In this document: positions 22,540 through 34,091 of the stretch, piece after piece | How the letters are laid out: every line of letters begins with the position of its first letter | Numbering within the stretch: the stretch's first letter is position 1 | NCBI GenBank assembly: GCA_020747065.1 | Contig: JAGMVK010000002.1 | Span: 2,542,001-2,606,000, forward strand | Direction of reading: 5' to 3' | Length of the DNA stretch: 64,000 bases | From: Cadophora sp. MPI-SDFR-AT-0126 | Taxonomy: Eukaryota > Ascomycota > Leotiomycetes > Helotiales > Ploettnerulaceae | The notes under the pieces: model-generated | What the model saw: the letters and a program-made list of their open reading frames with translations, nothing else | Told to the model about the DNA's origin: nothing | The model's database searches: none | Program-made: the position numbers and the translations under genes

Positions 22540-23153
22540 TTATGGAGGCCAATCTCCCACAGACTCAATACATATGCAAATAAAATTCGTCGAGACGTAG
22601 AGTAACGTATCGAATTGCCCTATGCGAGCAGCTGCCGAGTAGTCAAGATTCAAGCGCTGATGGAGGCTTGTTGGAACTTTTGGTGGGGCAGGAAGAAGAA
22701 ATCCAACAAGGTAGATGAACTTCTGTTCGAGGAAGAAATTCCAGTTGTCTTATGATTTCCTTCACCGTTTGCTTAATGAGGGCACCTGCTTCGGATTTGT
22801 TTCTTAAGACTCTCTTGCCGAGGAAATGTGGGGAACTGCATCAAATTAAGCGAGCTGCCTTTTCAATTGTAAACAAACCAACCAGTCTGGACATTGACGC
22901 GGAATTGTCTTGAAATATGTTTAAACTAACTGTTAAATGGAGATTAATTCGAGTAGAAATGTAAAGTTCGAAGTCAGCCTCGTGAATGAGCACTGTGGGG
23001 CCAGATCTTGGCAAGTATTCTTTCGCCTTGCCTTCCACCTTCTGCGGCTAACCACTTTCTTGCAACACTCTCAACATCAACCAACAGCAACGCACCTGCA
23101 TCACAAAGCAGCCAACCCTTACGACATATCCCCTCACAAAGAGCAAAGACACA
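22540..23153. other. Divergent promoter region between two C2H2 genes
   Basis: 614 bp head-to-head between zinc-finger genes, so probably carries both promoters. No strong motif noticed. Confidence 0.5.
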
Positions 23154-23743
23154 ATGGGTGGCTCGCGTCGCTACCTTCCACCACGTCCCTTCCCTCCCAT
23201 CGCCAAAGACATCCGCTGTAATCCCGGTTTCGACGACGGTACTATTGTAGATGCCGATCACCTAGCATTGTTTGATGACTGTCCTACAACAATTTATTCT
23301 GCGACTCTTTCGAACCCAATATCCCCATTCTCCCGTTCGCCCTCCCAGAACTTATCGAGGAGCCTGTTGCCACTTCGCAGATCGAGGTCCCCTCTTCCAC
23401 CACCAACACCTCTTCTACTCCCAAGCCTCTCAAATACGGGCCTATTACTGCTGCCGTCACCACCAGAACCACTCCCACAGCTCCCTCACCTTCTTTCTAT
23501 ACCTCTCCACCTCCTACACAAAAAAACGCCATCGCCACTACCTCAGCTTTAGTCGCCACCGCCCACCAACAACAGCAATTTGTCTGCCGCGGCACAACAT
23601 ATGCGAATCGATCTGCATACTCGCTTCATCGAAAGAAAGAGCATGATGAGCGCGGCCCGACGGATAAGCTGTGTCCGCATTGCAACAAGTGGATTGCCAA
23701 GGGGTCGATGGCGCGGCATTTGAGGGATGTACATAGGTTGTGA
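23154..23743 (+). CDS. Small C2H2 zinc-finger protein (splice model tentative)
   Basis: The 3' part is firm: an open frame ending with QFVCRGTTYANRSAYSLHRKKEH and LCPHCNKWIAKGSMARHLRDVH, then TGA at 23741-23743. The second unit is a clean C-x2-C-x12-H-x4-H finger; the first has one Cys. The 5' part is modelled: ATG at 23154 (MGGSRRYLPPRP), exon to 23238, intron 23239-23348, exon 23349-23743, about 159 aa. The frame upstream of the fingers has TGA TGA at about 23272-23277 and no AG until 23347, so a splice from the MGGSRR frame is the only phase-consistent solution found. If that intron is not real the gene is frameshifted. The linker is Ser/Thr/Pro-rich. Confidence 0.6.
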
Positions 23744-24491
23744 ATGGCTGAGAGGGAGATCTCAAGCTGATGTTCGGTTGGAGGCTGGGAAGTTCTCTCA
23801 GGCATGGGTAAAGCTTGGGTTGGTGGGCGAGGGAATGCTTCGGTTTTGGTTGGAAATTTGGATGGAATTTGGGAAGAAACGCTCATGGGGTTGTAGGAGC
23901 CACAATCTTGGAAATAACATGGGTTTTCTGAGTTTGATGGGACAGATGCTGTGTAGGTGTACTGAAAGATGCAAAAGGGTGGGAAAGGCCAGCTCCAGAT
24001 ATCAATGCGAATCCAACGAATCCATAAATGATTGAGATATGCATGAGACGTGTAAGAGTTAAATTGATCTCTATGTGTGCAGAAAACGTCGATGTCCACT
24101 GTTGTAAGACCTAATTTTCAGTGATCAAGTCTTTCGGCAACCTACTAGACTATCCCGCACACAGCCTATCGCGCTGAAAAGCGGCTGACTGACCTGAACG
24201 TACAAGTATTTGGAGGGCTCTATTGCGTTCTTCTATTCTTCTATTAGTACATTCAAAAGACCTCTATCATCTAGCAAAAAGCCAAATGTGTCGTGAGACA
24301 TTTTCCTCTTGCATGCAATTATTACCCCGTTTCATCTCAATTCGATCCCTATACGCCAAAGTATTCGTACTTGTGCCTGATAAACAGCCCTCCAAGATTC
24401 CGCTTAGGGAAAGTACAGTACGTGTGTGGGCTGTACCAGAGAATAAAGTATCAAAGCCACCCGAAACCAATTTGCCAAGGAATCCCCTCCC
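23744..24491. other. Intergenic, no supported gene
   Basis: Three-prime flank of the zinc-finger gene and region downstream of the ATPase tail. ORFs here are antisense or low-support. Confidence 0.5.
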
Positions 24492-25240
24492 CTATCCCAT
24501 CCTATCACCCCGGCTGTAGTCGCCCAATCGCAACTCCTCCTGAGAATGTCTGGTCCAAGGAAATTTGAAGTTGGTATGTTGCAAAGCACTCGATTGACTC
24601 GCAGCAGAGCCCGTCTCGTTTCCAATATGATAATTGAAGTCCCATTTGGAACTGGGTGTATTTGGGAGTACCGCGGTAGAGATCGGAAAAGAACCTCTAA
24701 TGCGAACAGAAGAATGTGCAGCAGTTTGACTGGTACTGCGGGTACCGTTGATCGTAAATGATGAAGTGCCGCTAGGTTGAGTAGTACCGAAAATGGAAGC
24801 GTTTTGGTTCATTCTTCCCGTACCATTTGTGCCGAAAAGAAGTGTGGCTGCGCCGGAACTCAAGCCATTAGTATTAATGTTAGCGGATTGTCCTCCTTGT
24901 AATGTGTTGAGGACAGAGGATGCTGTAGTGGCGTTGAAGAATGTGGAAGAAATTGTTGTACTGCTCCATCAAAAATTGTCGAGGAAGCAGTAGTTGAATA
25001 TGAAGAACACAAATCAATTGAATCCCTGGCGGCAGCCGGACCAGTGACAAAAGGTCTCCCAAATGTTGCCGTGACCCCAAACATCCAGGAAGTTGCTTGA
25101 GCTGTAGATGTAAAGCCACTGAATGATGCAGACGCAGTCGAAGTGGCTCCACCAAAGATTGAAGCACTGGTCGTGACACTTGTACCCTTCGCACCGAATG
25201 GCATATCAGACACAACGCCAGGACGCTCCTTCCTCCATCA
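24492..25240 (-). pseudogene. FG/Ser/Thr-rich coding-like segment in shifted frames after the P-loop ATPase
   Basis: Directly downstream of the ATPase core, other minus-strand frames read SDMPFGAKGTSVTTSASIFGG..TATFG and, further on, LLFGTNGTG..ASIFGTT. These have the composition of a disordered FG-like tail, with at least five xxFG units. The first lies in a frame shifted from the ATPase and the second in yet another, separated by a stop. The simplest reading is a formerly continuous C-terminal tail broken by indels; undetected introns or assembly errors are alternatives. Confidence 0.4.
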
Positions 25241-27324
25241 GCGGTAACTCGGCCGCGAATCTTTATCTGGAGATATTCGATCCCCAGTCGTTGGATCTCG
25301 TGCGTTTCGACACCTGATTCTCCCTCTGTCTTCGTCACCTTGACGATCGCGCTTGGCGCAAACAATAGGGCTTCTCCGACTTTCAACTTGACGATCTGGT
25401 TGAAGACATTGTCGAGCTTCAACTTCGAGTTTGTGGTCAGACCCTCATCATTATCGAGTGTAGCCAGATGGGATCGCATGCAGCGCAGCCAGTCGGGTGA
25501 TGTGAAGCGATGCACGATTGTGATGGAGCACAAATCCAGCAGCTTTGGCGAGATGGACGGCTCTTGCGTTGAAATAAAGACTCTGGTGCCATTATGGCGT
25601 TGAAGACTGATCGAGGACAGCAGAGCGTTGGTCAAGGTAGAAGCTTCCGAGCCACCGTTCATGTACTGGAAGGTGTTAATGATTTTGACCTGTTCTCGGG
25701 ATGTGGGCGATAATACTCACTTTGTGTGCCTCATCGAGAGCGACGACTCTGCCAATTTCCGTCGTCTGCTCGAGGAAGAGACTCAAACACATATTGAATA
25801 GTGCGCATGCGCCTTCAGATGTGATGCATGGGCATGAAAGGTCGACAATTGTAAGCATTCCGGCCTAGTTGATTTAGCCACAAATCATGCACCATCTCAT
25901 CAACTTACCTTGACGCTCCAATCATTACCGCCTGCATCTGCAACTTTCTTTGTTTTCTTGCTTGTCGCCACAGTCTGCGATTTTGGCATGAACGATTCCA
26001 GTGTATCGAGACGCTGGGTCAATGGGGCTTGTTGCGCACGAGTCATGGGTGAGAGCTCAACCCGTTGCTTGAATTGGGCGTAGTTGAACGAGCCGTCGCT
26101 GTTCTGTTGTTGGATTCGCATTTCTCGTAGAATTCGCGTGATCTCGTGCAAATAGAGTGGCATTTTACCATCCTCCGTGTTGACAGCCATCAAATCCAGC
26201 ATTCGCTTGGTGTTGAGATCCTGTTGGTTTATCATCAATGGCTCAATGTCGACATTCAAGCCGGAGTATGTACGCTTATGGAAAAATCAGCTCAACGAAT
26301 TCTTGAGGGAAAATTATTCTCACCTTGAAGGTCTGAACGTTCGATGGAGAGCATAAAATGCGGACCTTAATGTTAGGATTGGAAGAGAGGTGGGCAACCT
26401 CACATGGGGTGCCTTGAAGATCCGAAATGAAGGAATCATAGTGAAAAACCAGTCCCGAAAGGGGGTTGTCGAGTCTACTGGTTGAGGACTTCAACAAGCA
26501 GTTCTCAAGCAAGCGGGAAAGGGTGTGACTCTTGCCCGAGCCTTGAGATCCGCAAATGAACGCACTGGACCTTGCAGAGATATTGAAGAAGATTCGAGGG
26601 TCCAACTTTGCCGGAAGAGAGGTTGTGTCTATGCCTGACGTAGCGATGTAGTCCAAGGTATCTGCATCCCCAGCCAGAAATCCCAACTGGGAGAAGCTCG
26701 ACTTGGAATGTCTAAGGACGGGGCAGTGAAGATTGGTGAGCCAGCAAGTTCATTCTGCTCCTCCTGCGCACCTCCGATAGACGACAACATGGAAAGGTGT
26801 ACTGAAAGTTCACGTTGATCGGCTCTCTCCGCATCGTTGAGCTGCTGCTCGCTCTCGATCGTCGTGGCCGGAGATGGCATATTGGCAGGAGGCATTGCTA
26901 TTGTAGGTTGAGGCGCGGGGTGAGGTGGAGGTATCGAGTTGAACAGGTTGGTTTCAAATGGTCCCGCCTTGAAAGTGGAGTGAGGAGCTGTGACTGCTTT
27001 CATGTTGAATACCGGTGCAGGTGCGCTCTTATATTGAGATGAGGGTATTCGAGGTGCTGGTGGAAGTTCGTAGTCTGAGGACGTGTCTGATCTGGCATCC
27101 GATCGATACCCATCGACAGCGCTGGATGTGTCTCGGAAGCTGAAAGATCTTTTCTGAACATCGGTTGTAAATTGATGAAACATTGTCTCTTGCGCGTTTG
27201 GAGTGCCTTGATTTCCTTGTCTGAAGATGAGTCGACGTTTTGGAACGACGACAGGTCTGGCGGCGCCGCCCTCTTTAGAGCCAGCACCCGCCAGCACTCC
27301 TGTCATAGGGGCAAAAACAAGCAA
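24880..27324 (-). CDS. Fungal P-loop NTPase (GSQGSGKS / DEAH) of unknown role
   Basis: Exons read as 27324-26803 (donor uncertain), 26686-26324, 26274-25909, 25864-25721, 25665-24880, about 726 aa; all later joins are phase 0 (VQTFK-RTYSGLN, WSVK-AGMLTIV, DEAHK-YMNGGS). The N-terminal 170 residues are disordered and Ser/Pro-rich. The core starts at LGFLAGDADTLDYIATSG, then Walker A FICGSQGSGKSHTLS, later VVALDEAHKYM as a Walker B/DEAH, then ISTQEPSISPKLLDLC and IVKLKVGEALLFAPSA, ending RVTADGG. This resembles a widespread uncharacterised filamentous-fungal ATPase family, perhaps HerA/FtsK-like; that relation is inference. The family normally ends soon after VTADGG; here the frame runs on through 100 unlikely residues. 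A different frame looks coding (see the FG-rich segment), so the real C-terminus may be shifted. Confidence 0.72.
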
Positions 27325-28931
27325 GTGAGGTTCTAAGTGAACAAAAGGAATGCCAGATTCTCACTCTCAAACATTATATCTTAGACTGTGAGCCTGGACT
27401 GTCGAGAAAGAAGTACGATGAACACAACAAGGAAAGGAGTAGTCTTATAATATCTGCCACTCGCGTGCGACAGGCTCTACCCTTGAAGCTAGTCCATGCT
27501 TAACACATCTCCTCTTGATTAGAATTCGCGAAAATTATGAGAGAGGATATCTCCATTCTTACCTCTTTCAGGATTTCCATTACTTTCTTCAGTGTAGAAA
27601 TCTCGGCAACAAGAGTGCTGAGGTTTCAGACCTAAACAAACGATCAGTGAGAGAATGTGTTAGAACAGGGCAGCAAATGATTCAGTCCTGCTGCGTGTTC
27701 CCATAGCGCCTTCCTATTAGTACTCTACTCAAGGGTATCACTCAATTTCGGGTTGCGAATGTCGTGAATTTTGAGTGTTGATTCATAATATTATATCTTC
27801 CCCAATTTTTTCCGATCGTGTTTGCCTGAGTTTGTACGGTGCTGGAAGGGAACTTGATCCTTGAAAGTCGCACTGTATCATTTCAGATTTCCAACTCATT
27901 TCAATTGAATCAATAATGTGGGATTCCCGTGTCTCAAGCTTACACAATTGAAACCCTCCCAGTCATCGACATGTGTATTCACAAGCCGTCCGATAATACC
28001 CGTGCCTTTCTGTGTTCATTTTCTAGCTCAAGAGTCTAGAGAATTTGAACCAAATACTTACATTATGACACCTCATGTATACCTAGCTAGCATCTGGTGT
28101 TGTCACATCACGTATCCTAAATAGTGGTTCTAGTCTAGCAGCGTAGTGAGAACCATTTCCCCCTCTGGCCTTCAAGTGACCGTAACGTAGTACTCTGAGC
28201 AAAATTCATCTCACAATTTCTATCTTAAACTGACTCACGGTTTCGGAATGTTTCGCTGTGGGCCCGTTAAAGTTGAAATGCAGGTTATTCGAAGAAGGGG
28301 GTTCGCAATAGGCCAGAGACTACGGTAATGAGACCAAATGCGGTCCTGTGCAGAATACTTGCTCCAGGAGAACGGTCCCAGATTTATTGAAATTCAATAC
28401 AAGGTTTGTTGATGTGAAATGAGTCAAATCGAAGAGTCCCCGTGGTAACACACGTCCGAGCATGTGCAAGTCCGTGAATTCAGAATGAGGCATGTTGATT
28501 GTCAACAGTCCAAGTGGTGATGCATCTTACGCTTTTCGTATCGCTGAGAGAAGAACAAATATCTTTAATAAGGCATCAGCAACCTATTCACCCCGTTGAG
28601 ATGTTGATCAATATATCCATGTCTAGTTTTGTCCCACCAAACATCATATTTGGTCCACGGCACCTTCCTTCGAATCAAGCTATTGAATAGCCTCAACACG
28701 ATGAAGGTAACCCAAAGTCCCGGCGTGACTCAGAAACCATTCCTAGCGTCCACCAAACTCTATAAAGCACCACCGCACCTCCCTCTTGCCCTCTTCTTTC
28801 CTCAGGACAGTATTAATCTCTTGGCTTAACTGATTCATCAGCTTTTGACAACCGATAATACTATTACCCGATATTGACCTCTCATCCAACAGAGTAATCC
28901 GTTGTTACAGTAGTTGATATCACTTCTCAAA
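27325..28931. other. Divergent intergenic region
   Basis: About 1.6 kb between the ATPase and J-protein starts. A TATAAAG sits at 28761-28767, about 170 bp before the J-protein ATG. Short ORFs elsewhere lack features. Confidence 0.5.
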
Positions 28932-29910
28932 ATGGCTACCTTCGAGTCCCATTACGAGATCTTGGGTGTTGAGCAAAGTGCTTCTCTCAAACAGATCACT
29001 GTTGCGTATCGCAAGCTCGCACTCAAGAACCATCCCGACAAGAACAAGGAAGATGTCACAGCCACTGAAAGATTTCAAAAGGTATGATCCTGTAGCTTGA
29101 ATACCCTTCGCATAATTTTAGTGTTTGCTTTGGGTCGCGTTGATTACGTACTGTTGATTCTTGAGGTCTTGCTTGCACCGTGTACACATCGCCCACCATT
29201 GTCATTTGCTTTTTTGAATCCTGAATTTTGAATTTTGTAAACGTTGTGTGATTCGCAGCCGAAGCTAACTTTGAACGAGATTTCTCACGCACATGACATC
29301 CTCAAGGATGAAAAAGCTCGTGCTCGCTACGACTCGAGCCTCTCTCGTCTCAAAGCTGCATGGGAAGCTCAGCAAGCAAAAGAAGCTAAGCAGCAGCGAC
29401 ACCGTCCGTCCAAGCACTCTCGCAAGATCGCCGAACTCAAAAGAAAGAAGGGCTTGATTGAGAGATGCATCCACCAACAACAGGAAGAATTCCGCCGTCT
29501 CCGCTCATTGTGGGACGCACTCCACGCTGGCTACATCCCAGAGGGTTATGAAGGTATGAACGCTCGTGACGTACTCCCCAAACCCAGGGTTAGCCCAAGT
29601 CTACCTATCTTTGCACATGAAACTAACCATTTACCACCTAGATTGCGAGCTCTATGGTGGAAACAAGGAAGAAGTCTATGTGGCCATTCGCGACAAGTAA
29701 GTAACGCCATCCCATCCCATCCCATCCCTCTGCTCCTTCCTGGTTGACGCCCACGGTTCCTGTTCTCCTGCTCACTTCTCATCAATCACATTGCTGATTT
29801 TTTGGTTTAGCCTTTGTGAACTCGTACAAGATCTAAAAGCCAAGATGGAACAGGCAAATAACATCTTTGCTGAGCTCGAAGCAGCACTCAAGCGCTACCA
29901 AAAGAAGTAA
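28932..29910 (+). CDS. Small J-domain (DnaJ/Hsp40) co-chaperone
   Basis: Stimulates Hsp70 ATPase through its N-terminal J domain. Exons 28932-29081, 29280-29553, 29642-29696, 29811-29910; 192 aa. J domain in residues about 5-70: [27 protein letters not shown] with the catalytic HPD, then [14 protein letters not shown] and ARARYD. Exon 2 is started at 29280 because GAG|ATT restores the normal J-domain spacing FQK-ISxAxDIL and follows a CTAAC branch site at 29264. An upstream CAG at 29258 would insert seven residues. The middle is strongly basic ([14 protein letters not shown]), and the C-terminus is a coiled-coil-like helix ([13 protein letters not shown]). No Gly/Phe region or zinc-binding domain, so class C. 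Intron 3 holds a CCCAT repeat. Client and compartment unknown; no signal peptide. Confidence 0.85.
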
Positions 29911-32229
29911 GAGGCAAAGCTTGGATCCGACCGGTCAAGGAACCATCGATACAGAAAGTACCAGAACAGTGAGTCGTCACGATCCCGCATATCAATGATG
30001 AATTATCTGACGTCAGATAGCACCAAGAAACCCACGGTCAAGTCCCAGAGGGAACGACCGAAGTCGACTGGCAGCCAACAAAACACATCCACTGAGCGCC
30101 GTCGACAACAAGACAGAACAGATCACCAAACAGTCTTTGAGCTTTGCTCCATAACATTCGTGTCTATGTCAAGAAAATCGCCTGAGAAGACAGTCTCATG
30201 ATACCAAATTTTTGAAGACAACCTGAGGTTGAACAATGCTCTTCCTCTAGCGGACATCAAGTACTTCGGTACAAGTCTGCACCCAGAAAAAAACAGTACG
30301 ATTGACTCTACCCACAAAGGGTTCATCACCACGTCCGGTGACAACTATCAATCGCTTGTCAACGGGATGACGCCTTCGCTATTCCCGATGGCTTCATTTG
30401 AGAAATCGAGATCCAAAACCTTTCTCAAAGCAGATGCACAATGCTCAAGTCATCTGTCCACAAAAAAATGTTACAAGAGTTTCCAACTCCACCACGTCAG
30501 GTGAAAGTCAACAAGAAAGGTACCACGTCAGGTATCCTTGGGGACAACAACATTCCGAACGACAACTAAGTCTTTCAACACCGCCAACGAAGATCTCCGC
30601 CAGCGGACCCGATATTCAGCAGCGACTTCTTCACCACGTCAGGTGGAAAGTCGAATCAACGATCACATGCACGACACCCTCACGAGGAATGCCAACCCAT
30701 GTCCACGATCGATATTTCCGTCGAATATCAGCCGATGAAGATATCATTCGATAACCATCAGCACCAAAACAATGGTTGGTCATCTGTGCAAAGCACACAC
30801 CAACTAACTCTCCGGGAAACAGCAAACGCAACCTGCGTCGACCGGCAATGTCCAACTTGCCCTCGGAGAATCATCTTCTGAGCAACAGCTCCAACAAGAC
30901 TTGAACGTATCACATCCAAGCATCTCAAGTCGAAGATACCCGACAATACCATGATTACATGATGGTCTTGTCACCCATCGTCTAGGAGACCTCATGCAAC
31001 AAAAAACAACCACACCATCAAAAAAGCACCACAAAGGTCGCTAAGCAGAGGTGCTCCGAAGCGATCGTCCCATCCTCCGGCATTCTTCTGAGCCTCAGAG
31101 CTCAAACGAACAAACCTTTCATCACGTCCGATGTCAATGTCGTTGAAGAATCCAAGCTCATTACACAATGTGAATGAAGCAAACCCAAAACAAACTCTCT
31201 GAGCCGCGATACGCGCTCCGCCGCAAGGCGTCAGATAGAAGAAGAAAGACATGCAAACTGTCAGTCTGATGGTCATGTCGCCGAGCCTCTTCTTGATAAC
31301 ATACACAAAGTATGGCTTCTATCTGGAGTAAGGATCTCTACCTACTTTGGTACCGATCAAAGTCCTTCGGATGGGACGCCCGATCTGAATAAATTCTATC
31401 AACCAGTCTCTCTCCAACACACATCTCCAAAAAATAAAAAATAAATAAAAAAGAATCAAAAGAAAAAGAACATGTTCGACACGAGCTGCTGCATCCATCG
31501 ACTGCGCACCTTCGAACAAGAAAAAAATCGAATCAAGCTGGCTGCCGTCGCATCACAGAGCGCCGCGATTCATCCCGAAGGCCTCGCTTCACTTCCCATG
31601 AGCGAGGTTTGCCAATCACGTCAACCATTGGCCGCTCTGAAAACCCAACTGAGCACCACCAATCGACACCAAAAAAAACCCATGCAGTCCACAATGGCAA
31701 TTTGATTCGCCTGACTTGCAACCATCTTGGAAAGGATGAGATAGACTGAAGTAAGTACATGCAAAAGGCTTGGAAGCACGACACCGCTGGTGTGTTCGTA
31801 AGTATATCCCATCTTTTACCTTCCCCACCCCATACGACAAACAGACTTACTGACATTATCCAGTGGTACCAAAATTACAACAAAACAAAGAAAGAATGGC
31901 CATCATCACTTCACACAAAAAAACCACACAAAAAAAATCACACAAAAAAAGCAGATTCATTCCTGAGGCGGACTGAATAACATTGTTCTTGTCATCATGA
32001 TGGGGGGTATAGGTGTGTCCAGTGGACAGGTGAGAGGTAACCTTTTTCCCCACAGGGGTTTTACCGGTGCCTCGAGGTGGATGGATTTTCCTTCATTGCA
32101 AGTACCATGTACTTGGCTTGATGGTTTGTTGATTGAATGAAAGTATTCGACAACAACCTCAATGTTCTCTCATGGCCTCGTGACTTCGTGACTTCGTAGC
32201 ATGTCTTCTTCCCGTCCGCTGTCTGTGAT
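29911..32229. other. Long intergenic region with repeated motif and A-rich tracts
   Basis: No complete gene. Contains the CACCACGTC(A/C)GGT copies (30327-30645), short interrupted frames with plausible composition, an A-rich tract at about 31428-31470 and another at about 31905-31960. Could be long UTR, decayed coding sequence or non-coding RNA. Confidence 0.5.
30327..30645 (+). repeat. Four dispersed copies of CACCACGTC(A/C)GGT
   Basis: Copies at about 30327-30339, 30490-30502, 30521-30533 (first base T) and 30632-30644. Two are followed by GAAAGTC or GGAAAGTC. A weaker relative lies near 31110. In one frame each reads TTSG, but the copies do not all share a frame. Confidence 0.55.
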
Positions 32230-34091
32230 TTATTTGGCTCGCGGCACAAACTTGACCCAAAGCTTCCCAACCTGTAAGACAGCATGATCTCTCCAATCCA
32301 CTTTCCATTCCCCTTCATCATACTTCTCGCCGAGAACAATATCCCATCTCTGTACCACCCCGGCAACCACCGTCCTGAGCTCGTTCAAAGCAAGTTGCCG
32401 CCCCACGCAACTGTGCACGCCGTAGCCGAATGGGAAGAAAGCTCGTCTGTCTTTGATACCTTCGTGCCAGTCCAACCATCTTTGGGGAATGTACTCATCG
32501 GGTTTTGCGAAATAACGGGGATCGGTCATGAGTGCGATGGGTGGGACGCTGACCTGTATATTGCCGGGGACGAAAGTGCTGTCGACATAGACTCCGGACG
32601 CGGGTGTTGCGGCATGGGCACCCATTCTGAGCAAATTGCGGGTCAGCATGAGTCTTGGTTCTTGTAACTCAGAGCATCTGGGTCTGAGCTATCGTAAATC
32701 AACGAATGCTCATGATGACTTACGGAACAGGGTTGAAAAGACGGAGACTCTCATTCACAACTGCATTCAAGTACGGTAAATTTCTTACTGCATCAACAGT
32801 CGCTTCGCTACCTTTCAAGCAATCGTCCACTTCCTTTTGAACCTTCTTCAGAATTGAAGGCTGCATAGCCAAAAGGCGAAATGTCTGCGTCAGCGTAGTA
32901 GATACCGTGTCCGAGCCAGCTATGATGATCAAGTTCGCGTTAGAATTCAACTGTGCTTGCGTGAACTTGACGGGAGTGCTAGTCTCGGTATCTGTGCGCA
33001 AGAGGTGGGAGAAGATGTCTTTCCTGGTATTCCCGAGTTTTTGGCGAGCCGAAAGAAGAGCTTCGCCGCGGAGGCGGAAGGACTTCACGTCTGCTGATTC
33101 GGGGAGGTAAATCAGGAGTTGGGAAAGATTACGAAGTACGGCGATCACCTTATCGTGTCAGCATTGATTGCCTGATAATGTTGACAGAGAAAGATACATA
33201 CTCCAGCAGCAGACATGTACTTGTGAATGAAATGCATGTAAGTGTTGTCGCCGGTGCCAATCTGCATTCCGGCGTCATGGGCGAAGGACAGATCGGCCAT
33301 GCTATACTTTGAGATGAGCTGAGGTTGAAAATTTTGAGGGGAGTATTACACATCAAAAGTGAAGTTGTCCATGAGCTTTGAACAATCGAGCTCTTTAGCT
33401 CCCGCATGATCGATTGCATTCAGTAGGTTTACAACATGTTGTTCGACTCGAGGATTGTAGTGCTGAAATTCACTGCTCGCAAAGGCTTGCTCCCTGACGA
33501 ATAGTGTAAGCACCAGTACTCATACTTGAGAAAATACGAAAAAACCGACCATATTCGTCTCCACGGTGTGTGCAGCTTATAATCTCTCTGCGTGTTCAAA
33601 TTAAATTCTCCATTGATGGCGCCAACCTCGTAGAACGTCCCTCTTGGGTATTTCCCGCGATAGATTGCTTCCACCGCCTCAACATTTCTGATACTAAGCT
33701 CTCTGGGTCCAATGCGCACGAAATCGCTATTGTACTGCTTGTGCAATTTCAGCAAAGTGCGAGATCCTCGCCCAGTTCGAAATTCATTTGCCAAGTAGAT
33801 GTTGGATATGGCTGCTATTTTGGGTCCGGGGAAGTGCGATAAGGGGGAGAAGTAGAGACGGCGGATGACGGTCAATGTGAAAAATACTATGAGAAATGTG
33901 CAGTTTACTGTAGCAAGGCGAATAGCTGAGAATGTAAGGTGCTTGGAAGAGGTGAGGAGGAAGCTGAAAATGATGGTGTTGGCGATCGAGTATGCCCTCA
34001 AGACTTTGACGGTCGAGACCTCGTGGATTGGAAACAAGATGGAGTGAGCAGCGATAGCGGCTGCTACTACGGCCAAAATCGATCTTTCCAT
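32230..34091 (-). CDS. Cytochrome P450 monooxygenase with multi-helix N-terminus
   Basis: Heme-thiolate monooxygenase, ER membrane. Exons 34091-33550, 33493-33350, 33301-33202, 33148-32724, 32626-32230; 535 aa. Introns of 48-97 nt join PWRRIW-EQAFAS, NFTFDV-MADLSF, SAAG-VIAVL and LFNPVP-MGAHAA, all in phase. Marks: proline hinge SHFPGPK, C-helix WRRIW, I-helix AGSDTVSTT, K-helix ESLR, heme loop FFPFGYGVHSCVG with the axial Cys. The first 85 residues contain about three hydrophobic stretches rather than the usual single anchor, as in some fungal P450s near tryprostatin B 6-hydroxylase; that likeness is an impression. No biosynthetic backbone gene lies nearby, so detoxification or an orphan pathway is equally possible. 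Confidence 0.92.
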
